A stretch of 16,037 bases of DNA, from contig JAFLKZ010000049.1 of NCBI GenBank assembly GCA_019162915.1, positions 1,015-17,051 on the forward strand. Reading direction: 5' to 3'. Made by a program: the position numbers and the translations under genes. The notes below the pieces were generated by a model that saw only the letters and a program-made list of their open reading frames with translations, was not told the origin of the DNA and made no database searches. Of the stretch, positions 1 through 6,176 are shown piece by piece. Numbering within the stretch: position 1 is the stretch's first letter; each line of letters opens with the position of its first letter. Origin of the DNA: Campylobacteraceae bacterium. Lineage in GTDB: Bacteria; Campylobacterota; Campylobacteria; Campylobacterales; Sulfurospirillaceae.

Positions 1-1
1 T

Positions 2-817
2 GCCGTATGTATTACTTTTTTATTTGCTTTACATATAGAAGCTCGTCCTTTGACTTTTTCACTCACTGCTTTTCATGATGGGCAAAAAGCATTAGAAGAG
101 TTTTCACCTATGTTAAGGTACCTTGAAGAGAAATTAGAACAAAACATAGATTTTGTGCATGAAGAAAAATATGAAGACATCATAACTTCATTCAAAAATA
201 ACAAGATAGATTTAGCTTACTTTGGACCGTTACCACTCGCTATACTACAAAAGAGCGTTCCCTCTACCGTACCAATTTTAACGTTTAATGAACCCGATGG
301 CAAAAGTAGCTATCAGTGTGCTTTAGTCAAATCGGTTAACGACAAGATTGATTTTAAAGAGATGCAAAATATCAAAGTAGCACTCACGCAACCACTTTCT
401 ACCTGTGGATTTATGCAGACAAAAATTTTATTGAAATCGTATGCCAGTCAAACCATTGAAGAGATGAAATTTAACTATATGGGAACGCATGATGAAGTTG
501 CTCTCTCAATCATTAGAGGCAATTTTATAATAGGAGGCATGAAGCACAATATCGCCAAAGACTATGAATCTCTAGGACTTACAGTGCTTCAAACTTCACA
601 AATGTTACCAAGCTTTACACTCGTTGCAAATGCAAATACGTTAACGGAACAAGAAATTAAAATGATAAAAAAGATACTGCTTGAAGCTCCACCCGAAGTT
701 TATAAAAAATGGGGAAAAAGTATCTCTTATGGGTTTAGCGAGGTTGATTTAGAGCGGTTTAAGGCTTTAGAAATAGAGCAATTTGAGTTTACGATTCCAC
801 ACAAAGGAAACTTCTAA
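2..817 (+). CDS. PhnD-like periplasmic substrate-binding protein (5' end outside window)
   Basis: The reading frame is open from base 2, so the true start lies left of the window. The first visible residues (AVCITFLFALHIEA, then RPLTFSL) look like the hydrophobic core and cleavage region of a Sec signal peptide, so the first in-frame start-like codon (TTG at 50) is probably not the real start. The body resembles the PhnD/phosphate-phosphonate binding family (PF12974 type): an early helix that scores a tandem 'L.YLEEKL' pattern, the segment KIDLAYFGPLPLA, a conserved mid-domain stretch (ALTQPLSTCGF) and a C-terminal helix. No ABC permease or ATPase gene follows. Instead the stop codon overlaps the start of a diguanylate cyclase gene (TAATG), which suggests that this protein is a ligand sensor rather than a transport component. 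The ligand cannot be read from sequence; phosphonate is only the family's name. The family assignment is fairly sure and the sensory role is inference. Confidence 0.8.
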   Translation, partial: AVCITFLFALHIEARPLTFSLTAFHDGQKALEEFSPMLRYLEEKLEQNIDFVHEEKYEDIITSFKNNKIDLAYFGPLPLAILQKSVPSTVPILTFNEPDGKSSYQCALVKSVNDKIDFKEMQNIKVALTQPLSTCGFMQTKILLKSYASQTIEEMKFNYMGTHDEVALSIIRGNFIIGGMKHNIAKDYESLGLTVLQTSQMLPSFTLVANANTLTEQEIKMIKKILLEAPPEVYKKWGKSISYGFSEVDLERFKALEIEQFEFTIPHKGNF

Positions 818-2751
818 TGCGACGCATATTAGCCCTTTTTGTTTTTGCGATACTTGCTTGTTTGATACTCTTAAACTATACCAAAACACAGATGCAAAAT
901 GGAAAAGATTCCCTACTCATGCGTCAAAATCAAATCTTAGAAACCTCTTATAAAGCTGTCACACAGATGTATAAAGTTTCGATTGAAAATTATTTTAAAT
1001 ACGTTATTTTACAAAAAGATGTTCTGGCTATCTTACATGAAGCTAAAGATGCCAATGAAGAAAAAAAAGCCTCCCTTCGAGGTTCACTTTACCGACTTTT
1101 ATACCCTATTTATAGTGATGACTTTCAAAAAATAGGGATAAGACAACTGCATTTTCATACAACACAAGGAGAAAGTTTCTTAAGGTTTCACAAACCTTCT
1201 GAAAATGGAGATCCTCTTTTTGACATACGCCCTTCCATCAAAATAGCCAATACCGAGAAAAAATTTGTTTCTGGTTTTGAGGGAGGTAGAATTTATCCTG
1301 GATTTCGTTATGTTTTTCCTATTATTGACAAAGGCGAGCATTTAGGGAGTGTTGAGATTTCATTGCCTTATGAGAGTATTGAGTCTGAACTTTCAAAATT
1401 ATTTACATGTAAAAACCATATTTTACTCATGAAAAAAAGTGTCGCTACGGATTTGGTATTTGATAATCATAAAGATTTTTTTATGCCATCCTCTTTATCG
1501 GATACATTTGTCATCGAAAATCCAAAGATATCGAAAATTACCAAAAAAGCTATCGACTCTCCTTTTGTAGAAAAAATTAACACGCTTATTAAAAAAGAGT
1601 ATCCTATAGAAAAACTTCTTCTGGGTGGTAACAATTTTTCAATTCCCATAGTTGATGGAGAAAATGGCTACATCGTCAATTTTCATCCTATCTACGATAC
1701 TTCACATAAACTAGCAGCGTACACCGTTACTTATGCGGCAACGGATGAACTAGCATCTATGCAAAAAAGCTACATCATAGAAAGTCTCGTTGGATGCTTT
1801 ATTGTCTTTTTATTTAGTTATGGTATCTATCTTTACCTCAAACAAAATGAAAAAATACTATTTGAAAAATTACAATTTGAAACGATTGTAAGCACAACCG
1901 TCAACGGCGTATTGCTTCTCAATACAGAGGGTAACATAACATTTATGAACCTTGCTGCATGCAACATACTTGGCTATAAAATTGGGGAAACAGAGGGACA
2001 AAGTTCCCATGAACTCATTCACACACATGACTCCTCTCCTAGCAATGAAGATTGTCAAATACTAAAATCGATCAAACTTCAAAGCTCCTACATGGGCGAA
2101 GAAGTATTTAAACATAAAAATGATAAAAAAATTACCGTACTCATCAACATTAACCCATTTATACAAAATGGTAAAAGTATTGGTTCAGTCATGATTTTTA
2201 GAGATATCACCCAAGAGAAAAAAAATCAAGATATGATAGAACATCTTGCTTATTATGATTCACTCACCGAACTGCCCAATAGAAAACTTCTTCTCGATAG
2301 GCTCACCACAGCTTTATATAATAGTCGTAGAAGTCTTGAATTTGGAGGTTTGTTGTTTATTGATTTGGATAACTTTAAAGCACTTAATGACGACAAAGGT
2401 CATGATATGGGAGATAAACTTTTACAAGAAGTTGCACTTAGACTCAAAGAACAGCTTCGAGCCTGCGATACAGTAGCACGCTTTGGAGGAGATGAATTTG
2501 TCGTTTTGCTAACGCAGCTAGGAAGCGATGAAGAAAAGGCTAAAGAAGAATTATATAAAATTGCTCAAAAGCTTCTACTCTCTATAACAGAGGCATACCA
2601 CTTACCAAAATTTTATTATACCTGCACTGCTAGTATAGGAGGCACTCTTTTCTTAGATGAAGATACAACGGTCGATAATATTTTAAAAAATGCCGATACC
2701 GCTATGTATGAAGTAAAAAAAGGAGGAAAAAATGAAATCAAAATATTATAA
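817..2751 (+). CDS. Membrane diguanylate cyclase: dCache-PAS-GGDEF
   Basis: A 644-residue inner-membrane signalling enzyme predicted to make cyclic di-GMP from two GTP. An N-terminal membrane helix (about 5-21) is followed by a long periplasmic domain (about 35-315). Its motif around 111-141 (LHFHTTQGESFLRFHKP, then GDPLFDIRPS) is typical of the dCache_3 double-cache family. A second membrane helix (about 319-341) leads directly, without an obvious HAMP domain, to a PAS domain (about 352-466) and a GGDEF domain (about 480-640). The active-site motif is an intact GGDEF at 557-561. RACD at 548-551, five residues before it, matches the RxxD product-inhibition I-site. There is no EAL domain, so it should synthesise and not degrade c-di-GMP. 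The ATG overlaps the upstream stop by one base, with AAAGGA at about 803-808 as ribosome site. The last codons overlap the following lipoprotein gene. Confidence 0.93.
   Translation: MRRILALFVFAILACLILLNYTKTQMQNGKDSLLMRQNQILETSYKAVTQMYKVSIENYFKYVILQKDVLAILHEAKDANEEKKASLRGSLYRLLYPIYSDDFQKIGIRQLHFHTTQGESFLRFHKPSENGDPLFDIRPSIKIANTEKKFVSGFEGGRIYPGFRYVFPIIDKGEHLGSVEISLPYESIESELSKLFTCKNHILLMKKSVATDLVFDNHKDFFMPSSLSDTFVIENPKISKITKKAIDSPFVEKINTLIKKEYPIEKLLLGGNNFSIPIVDGENGYIVNFHPIYDTSHKLAAYTVTYAATDELASMQKSYIIESLVGCFIVFLFSYGIYLYLKQNEKILFEKLQFETIVSTTVNGVLLLNTEGNITFMNLAACNILGYKIGETEGQSSHELIHTHDSSPSNEDCQILKSIKLQSSYMGEEVFKHKNDKKITVLININPFIQNGKSIGSVMIFRDITQEKKNQDMIEHLAYYDSLTELPNRKLLLDRLTTALYNSRRSLEFGGLLFIDLDNFKALNDDKGHDMGDKLLQEVALRLKEQLRACDTVARFGGDEFVVLLTQLGSDEEKAKEELYKIAQKLLLSITEAYHLPKFYYTCTASIGGTLFLDEDTTVDNILKNADTAMYEVKKGGKNEIKIL
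1402..1413. repeat. TTTACATGTAAA palindrome inside the diguanylate cyclase gene
   Basis: A 12-bp perfect palindrome in the periplasmic-domain part of the gene, encoding Phe-Thr-Cys-Lys. It is the only coding copy in a different reading phase from the other three. Confidence 0.8.
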
Positions 2752-3217
2752 TTTTTTGATTCTTTGTGCTACATTATTGCTTTTTAGTGGCTGTGTTAAA
2801 GAAGCCAATCTAAGTTTTATAGCGCCTCAAATCATCGTAGAAAATAATCATTTTAGTGTCTATGACGCCACTAATGACCGCATCACCTTTTACTATTTTT
2901 ATAAAAAAGAGGGGAAAATGGTCGTTGAGGAGTGGTCAAAGATACTTCCTTTTCGTGTAGAATTTATGGATTTATGGGTAACGGGTCTTGGACATGATTT
3001 GCGCAGACTAACAGAGGGAAAAGCGGAGACCATCAAAGATGCACTGATGTATGGAGCACAAAAACAAGGCATGAGAAGTTTACATGTAAACCAAAATGAC
3101 TACATCTTAGATAATCAATTTGCTAATGATATGGTCAGTGTTATCAGGGCATACGAAGAAAAAATGGAACGCTACAACAGAGATAGAGACTTCCCTTTTT
3201 TGCTTAGAAGATTTTAG
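2732..3217 (+). CDS. Small lipoprotein of unknown function
   Basis: A 161-residue protein with a lipoprotein signal: MKSKYYNFLI, a hydrophobic core, then LLLFSGC with Cys21 as the lipidation site. No residue typical of inner-membrane retention (Asp) follows the cysteine (the next residues are VKE), so outer-membrane delivery is plausible. I do not recognise the mature part; it is mixed and charged with no further membrane segment. The start is fixed by a strong GGAGG site at about 2722-2726 that lies inside the last codons of the diguanylate cyclase gene; the two genes overlap by 20 bp and are almost certainly co-transcribed and translationally coupled. The stop overlaps the azlD stop on the other strand by four bases. 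Its position as third gene of a binding protein/cyclase/lipoprotein set suggests a role in that signalling pathway (inference). Confidence 0.8.
   Translation: MKSKYYNFLILCATLLLFSGCVKEANLSFIAPQIIVENNHFSVYDATNDRITFYYFYKKEGKMVVEEWSKILPFRVEFMDLWVTGLGHDLRRLTEGKAETIKDALMYGAQKQGMRSLHVNQNDYILDNQFANDMVSVIRAYEEKMERYNRDRDFPFLLRRF
3078..3091. repeat. GTTTACATGTAAAC palindrome inside the lipoprotein gene
   Basis: A 14-bp perfect palindrome encoding Leu-His-Val-Asn in 'SLHVNQ'. Confidence 0.8.
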
Positions 3218-3540
3218 CACAACACTTTTTGAATTAAAAACATATAAACCAGTGTTGCTAGAAAAATACTCAAAAGAGCATTTTTAAACTTTACATGTAA
3301 AGCTATGGCAACCACCACTCCTACAATTTCAGCGATGCCATAAGGATAAGCTTCCCACTTCACATCTTTTAACGCATAAAAAACCAAAATGACCATGATC
3401 ATCAAAGGCATATTCAGTTCAATGTATTTAACCAAAGGAGACGGCTCACGGGTGCGAAACAATAAAAAAGGAATGAGACGCGTTGCATAAGTCGCAAGAG
3501 AAGCTACTATAATAGCGCCTACAAGATAACTACTTTCCAC
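3214..3540 (-). CDS. azlD: AzlD-family membrane protein (branched-chain amino acid export subunit)
   Basis: A 108-residue membrane protein with about four hydrophobic segments, including an N-terminal one containing ATYATRLIPFLLF, the typical AzlD signature. AzlD proteins (YgaH in E. coli) work with AzlC (YgaZ) in exporting branched-chain amino acids such as valine. The start is GTG at 3540 and lies inside the azlC 3' end, giving an 11-bp overlap that fits translational coupling. The C-terminal stop shares four bases with the stop of the convergent lipoprotein gene. A 14-bp palindrome (CTTTACATGTAAAG, 3289-3302) lies inside the gene and encodes part of an 'ALHVKF' stretch. Confidence 0.88.
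   Translation of the reverse strand: MESSYLVGAIIVASLATYATRLIPFLLFRTREPSPLVKYIELNMPLMIMVILVFYALKDVKWEAYPYGIAEIVGVVVAIALHVKFKNALLSIFLATLVYMFLIQKVLC
3289..3302. repeat. CTTTACATGTAAAG palindrome inside azlD
   Basis: A 14-bp perfect palindrome identical to the intergenic copy at 8722-8735. Read in azlD it encodes Leu-His-Val-Lys. Confidence 0.8.
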
Positions 3541-4204
3541 TTTCCATGCTCCTTTTAAAGACGATTAAGACGAAGGCTGCGACACATAAAGAGAGAATAA
3601 GCATCTTTTGCGGAGGAAAAAGAAACATCCCAAAAAGTCCAATGATGATCGCCACAAAAAAAGGTTTATGGAGTCTGCTTTTTTTATACAGTTCAATGGA
3701 AAGAACTACAAAAAGAGCGGTTAGCGAAAACTCTATCCCTTCATAATTAAATGGCAAGATATTGCCCAGCATGGCACCCACGACACTGCCTATAATCCAA
3801 TAACATTGATTTAGTACGGTTATGATGAGATAGACCTTTTCACGATTCTCTTCAGGCACTTCACTGGTTTTAAGAAGTGCAAAAGTTTCATCAGTCAGTC
3901 CAAAAATAAGGTAGTGTTTTTTCCATGAAAAATCTTTAAAAGTTGAAATCATCGAAAGTCCATAAAAAGTATGACGAAGATTGAGTAAAAAAGTGGCGAT
4001 ACCAATTTCTAAAATGGTCGCTTGTGAAGCGAAAAGCGTAAGGGCTAAAAATTGCCCTGAACCTGCGAAGATAAAGATACTCATAAAAAGTGCATAGTAC
4101 CAAGGAATAAGAAGTTTTGAAAGAAGCAAACCAAACGCCATTCCAAGAGGGATATATCCCATTAATACAGGAATAGTGAGTTTAAAAATAGCAAAAAAAT
4201 TCAT
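3530..4204 (-). CDS. azlC: AzlC-family amino acid permease
   Basis: A 224-residue polytopic membrane protein with the AzlC family pattern: IPVLMGYIPLGMAFGLLL near the N terminus, then FIFAGSGQFLAL, LNLRHTFYGLS and FGLTDETFAL. AzlC is the large subunit of the AzlCD branched-chain amino acid exporter (azaleucine resistance in Bacillus, YgaZH in E. coli). ATG at 4204 is used. The 21-bp gap to the preceding 55-codon gene carries the TTACATGTAA palindrome (4214-4223), which sits where a ribosome site or leader would be; no strong Shine-Dalgarno is evident (AAAGA/AAAAGA only). No own promoter is clear, so transcription from the flagellar genes upstream is possible. Confidence 0.9.
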   Translation of the reverse strand: MNFFAIFKLTIPVLMGYIPLGMAFGLLLSKLLIPWYYALFMSIFIFAGSGQFLALTLFASQATILEIGIATFLLNLRHTFYGLSMISTFKDFSWKKHYLIFGLTDETFALLKTSEVPEENREKVYLIITVLNQCYWIIGSVVGAMLGNILPFNYEGIEFSLTALFVVLSIELYKKSRLHKPFFVAIIIGLFGMFLFPPQKMLILSLCVAAFVLIVFKRSMESGK

Positions 4205-4213
4205 CTTTTATCT

Positions 4214-4223
4214 TTACATGTAA
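4214..4223. repeat. TTACATGTAA palindrome, intergenic copy before azlC
   Basis: A perfect 10-bp palindrome extended on one side (cTTTACATGTAAC). It lies between the microprotein stop (4226) and the azlC start (4204), about 10 bp before the start codon. It is one of eight copies in the window. It could bind a protein or simply be a member of a dispersed repeat; nothing here decides. Confidence 0.8.
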
Positions 4224-4225
4224 CG

Positions 4226-4393
4226 TTATTTTTTGATGTACTTATCAAGGTACTGTTTGCTCGTATTTTGGTCGTCTACTTTTTTGCTTATCTCTTTAGT
4301 AGGATTGTTGCTGGGTTTAACATCGCTATAATAGATGTAATCAATCGCAACAACAATCAAAATAATAATAATAAAAGGAAGCAGTATCAACAT
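4226..4393 (-). CDS. 55-residue single-pass membrane microprotein
   Basis: A small open frame between flgG and azlC: ATG at 4393, TAA at 4226-4228, 55 residues. Residues 2-22 are strongly hydrophobic (MLILLPFIIIILIVVAID), followed by a charged, Lys/Asp-rich tail ending QYLDKYIKK. That composition, a membrane anchor with a soluble tail, is what a real small membrane protein looks like and is unlikely in random intergenic DNA. The start is 9 bp after the flgG stop, so it is probably in the flagellar transcript. The ribosome site is weak (TTTTTTAAG before ATG). The function is unknown and I do not recognise a family. Confidence 0.65.
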   Translation of the reverse strand: MLILLPFIIIILIVVAIDYIYYSDVKPSNNPTKEISKKVDDQNTSKQYLDKYIKK

Positions 4394-4402
4394 CTTAAAA
4401 AA

Positions 4403-5191
4403 CTATCGCTTTAATCCATTAACCGTTTGTAACATCTCATCACTGGTCACAATCGCTTTAGAGTTAGCCTCATAAGCTCTCTGTCCCGTAATCAAATCCG
4501 TCATTTCTTCCACCAATTGAACGTTACTCATCTCAACAAATTGCTGTCTTGTTTGACCTAGCCCATTTAAGCCTGGATTGCTATTGATTGGCTCACCTGA
4601 GGCTGCCGTATTGATATAGTTATTATCGCCTAAAGAGTGAAGTCCTGCTGGGTTAACAAAGTTTGTCAGTTCTATTTGACCTACTTCTGTCATCGCTGTT
4701 GCCCCTGCTTGTAAAACATTTACAACACCATCAACGCCCACAGAAATTTGCGTAGCATCTTCGGGAATGACGATTTCTGGTAAAAGTTTATAGCCATCAC
4801 TGTTAACGACATTACCTGCATTGTCTAGCTTAAAAGAGCCATTTCTTGAATATCCAGTCGTCCCATCTGGTAATTGAATCTGAAAAAATCCATTTCCCGT
4901 AATGGCGATGTCAAGAGGATTTCCCGTCTCTTTAAAGTTACCTTGCGTAAAAATTTTCGCTATCGCAGTTGGTCTAACACCCAGACCGATTTCAATTCCT
5001 GTGGGAGAAACAGAAGTGCCACTCGTAGCCGTACCCGCATATTCCATCGTCTGATACATAAGGTCTGCAAATTCGGCGCGTTGTTTCTTATAACCTATGG
5101 TATTGACATTGGAAATGTTGTTTGAGGTAGTGTCTATTTGTGTTTGTTGTGCAATCATACCTGTTGCGGCGGTGTATAAAGAGCGTATCAT
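4403..5191 (-). CDS. flgG: Flagellar distal rod protein FlgG
   Basis: A 262-residue rod protein that forms the distal rod of the flagellar basal body, exported by the flagellar type III system without a cleaved signal. The N terminus (MIRSLYTAATGMIAQQ, then SNNISNVNTIGYKK) is the flagellar rod/hook signature. The centre contains the FlgF/FlgG pattern GNGFFQIQLPDG. The C terminus (VQLVEEMTDLITGQRAYEANSKAI) is the conserved terminal helix. The length matches usual FlgG. The start ATG at 5191 has AAGGA (5198-5202) overlapping the stop of flgF, so the two genes are coupled, 9 bp apart. Confidence 0.95.
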   Translation of the reverse strand: MIRSLYTAATGMIAQQTQIDTTSNNISNVNTIGYKKQRAEFADLMYQTMEYAGTATSGTSVSPTGIEIGLGVRPTAIAKIFTQGNFKETGNPLDIAITGNGFFQIQLPDGTTGYSRNGSFKLDNAGNVVNSDGYKLLPEIVIPEDATQISVGVDGVVNVLQAGATAMTEVGQIELTNFVNPAGLHSLGDNNYINTAASGEPINSNPGLNGLGQTRQQFVEMSNVQLVEEMTDLITGQRAYEANSKAIVTSDEMLQTVNGLKR

Positions 5192-5200
5192 CTATTTTCC

Positions 5201-6004
5201 TTATGCTTTAGTAGATGCTAATTTGGTGATAGCATCCGTATTTAAATCGTTCATATGTGAATTCATTACTTTTTGGTACATTTCTACAAATCTACTCGCT
5301 TCAATAAGTCCAACCATCTCATTAACAGGATTGATGTTACTAGTTTCTAAAAAACCTTGAGACACCAGATCGCCTCCGTTAAATTCAGTTATCTCACTTA
5401 GATTATTAAATTTATAAAGGTTATTGCCCTCTTTGGTTAAAGATTTGATATCATCACTTTGTGCCATGAAAAATTTTCCCATTTCCTCATCGCCGTTATA
5501 AATATTGCCACTTTTATCGACACTGACCATCGCATCTTGAGGAATAGTAATGTACTGTCCATTTGCAAAATAAGTCGATGGTAAGACGGGAAAGCCCTCT
5601 TTGGTCACTAATGTTCCCTCATTATTGATAGAGAATGAACCGTTTTGAGTAAGCTTAATGCCATTTGGCGTTTCTACCATGAAAAAAGTATCGGCACGTT
5701 TGAGTGCAAAATCAAACGTATTTCCTGTATTTTTTGCCCCGCCTTGCTCATACCTGACGTACTGTTCTACTACTTGAGGCACTCTTGCTATGGCTGCATT
5801 TAAAAATTTACTACCCTCTGTTGTATTATCTTTGAGTGGCATTTCATCTTTAGCTTCTTGAAAAATCCGCTTAAAATCTCCAATAACCACATCATCTTTT
5901 TTAAAAGCAGGTGTATTAACATTGGCAAGATTATTCGAGATAACATCAAGTCGATTAAACTGCGTTACCATCGCTCCAGTCGTACTGTAATATCCATTTT
6001 GCAT
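5201..6004 (-). CDS. flgF: Flagellar proximal rod protein FlgF (FlgG2 in Campylobacter)
   Basis: A flagellar basal-body rod protein paralogous to FlgG: N-terminal signature SNNLANVNTPAFKKDD, central FALKRADTFFMVETPNG, C-terminal NPVNEMVGLIEASRFVEMYQK. Campylobacter names the corresponding gene flgG2. A GTG at 6016 would give 271 residues, but I prefer ATG at 6004 (267 residues) because related proteins begin MQNGYY-like. The sigma-54 promoter at 6043-6057 predicts a start of transcription near 6031, which leaves room for either start; neither has a strong Shine-Dalgarno (GGACAA only). It is the first gene of the flgF-flgG transcript and divergent from rpoD. Confidence 0.9.
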   Translation of the reverse strand: MQNGYYSTTGAMVTQFNRLDVISNNLANVNTPAFKKDDVVIGDFKRIFQEAKDEMPLKDNTTEGSKFLNAAIARVPQVVEQYVRYEQGGAKNTGNTFDFALKRADTFFMVETPNGIKLTQNGSFSINNEGTLVTKEGFPVLPSTYFANGQYITIPQDAMVSVDKSGNIYNGDEEMGKFFMAQSDDIKSLTKEGNNLYKFNNLSEITEFNGGDLVSQGFLETSNINPVNEMVGLIEASRFVEMYQKVMNSHMNDLNTDAITKLASTKA

Positions 6005-6042
6005 TATATTGTCCACTATTTTTTAATATTTTCTATACTAAA

Positions 6043-6057
6043 GCAACTCCTGTTCCA
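6043..6057 (-). promoter_or_regulatory. Sigma-54 (RpoN) promoter of flgF
   Basis: Read on the minus strand, TGGAACAGGAGTTGC matches the RpoN consensus TGGCAC-N5-TTGC with one mismatch. The invariant GG and GC are exactly 12 bases apart as required. The predicted transcription start is near 6031, 27 bases before the preferred flgF ATG. In Campylobacter and Helicobacter many rod and hook genes are transcribed by sigma-54 with the FlgR/FlgS system, so the context agrees. Confidence 0.8.
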
Positions 6058-6112
6058 ACTAACGAAAATAGTCTATAAAATCACTTTTAACACTATTTAA
6101 ATTTTAACTGGG

Positions 6113-6118
6113 TATAAT
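6113..6118 (+). promoter_or_regulatory. Housekeeping promoter -10 box of rpoD
   Basis: A perfect TATAAT preceded by TGGG, with AT-rich DNA but no clear -35 box upstream, as is usual in Campylobacterota sigma-70 promoters. Transcription would start near 6125, giving a leader of about 50 bases before the rpoD ATG. It lies about 70 bp from the divergent sigma-54 promoter of flgF. Confidence 0.6.
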
Positions 6119-6160
6119 CCACATCTTTTACAAAGAAAATATACCTCCAATAACTCACTT

Positions 6161-6168
6161 AAGGAGAG
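6161..6168 (+). promoter_or_regulatory. Ribosome binding site of rpoD
   Basis: AAGGAGAG lies eight bases before ATG at 6177 and fixes that start. It is one of the strongest Shine-Dalgarno sequences in the window. Confidence 0.8.
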
Positions 6169-6176
6169 TTTCAACC

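Noticed and set aside
50..817. TTG at 50 as the real start of the binding protein
   Set aside because: The frame continues upstream through a hydrophobic signal-peptide core to the window edge; a start at 50 would remove the export signal.
3215..3260. Inverted repeat TAGCACAACACT / AGTGTTGCTA as a terminator after the lipoprotein gene
   Set aside because: It needs a two-base bulge, has a 24-base loop and no following T-run, and lies in azlD coding sequence.
6066..6098. AAATAGT / ACTATTT inverted repeat between flgF and rpoD as an operator
   Set aside because: Seven AT-rich bases with a 19-base spacer are expected by chance in such AT-rich intergenic DNA.
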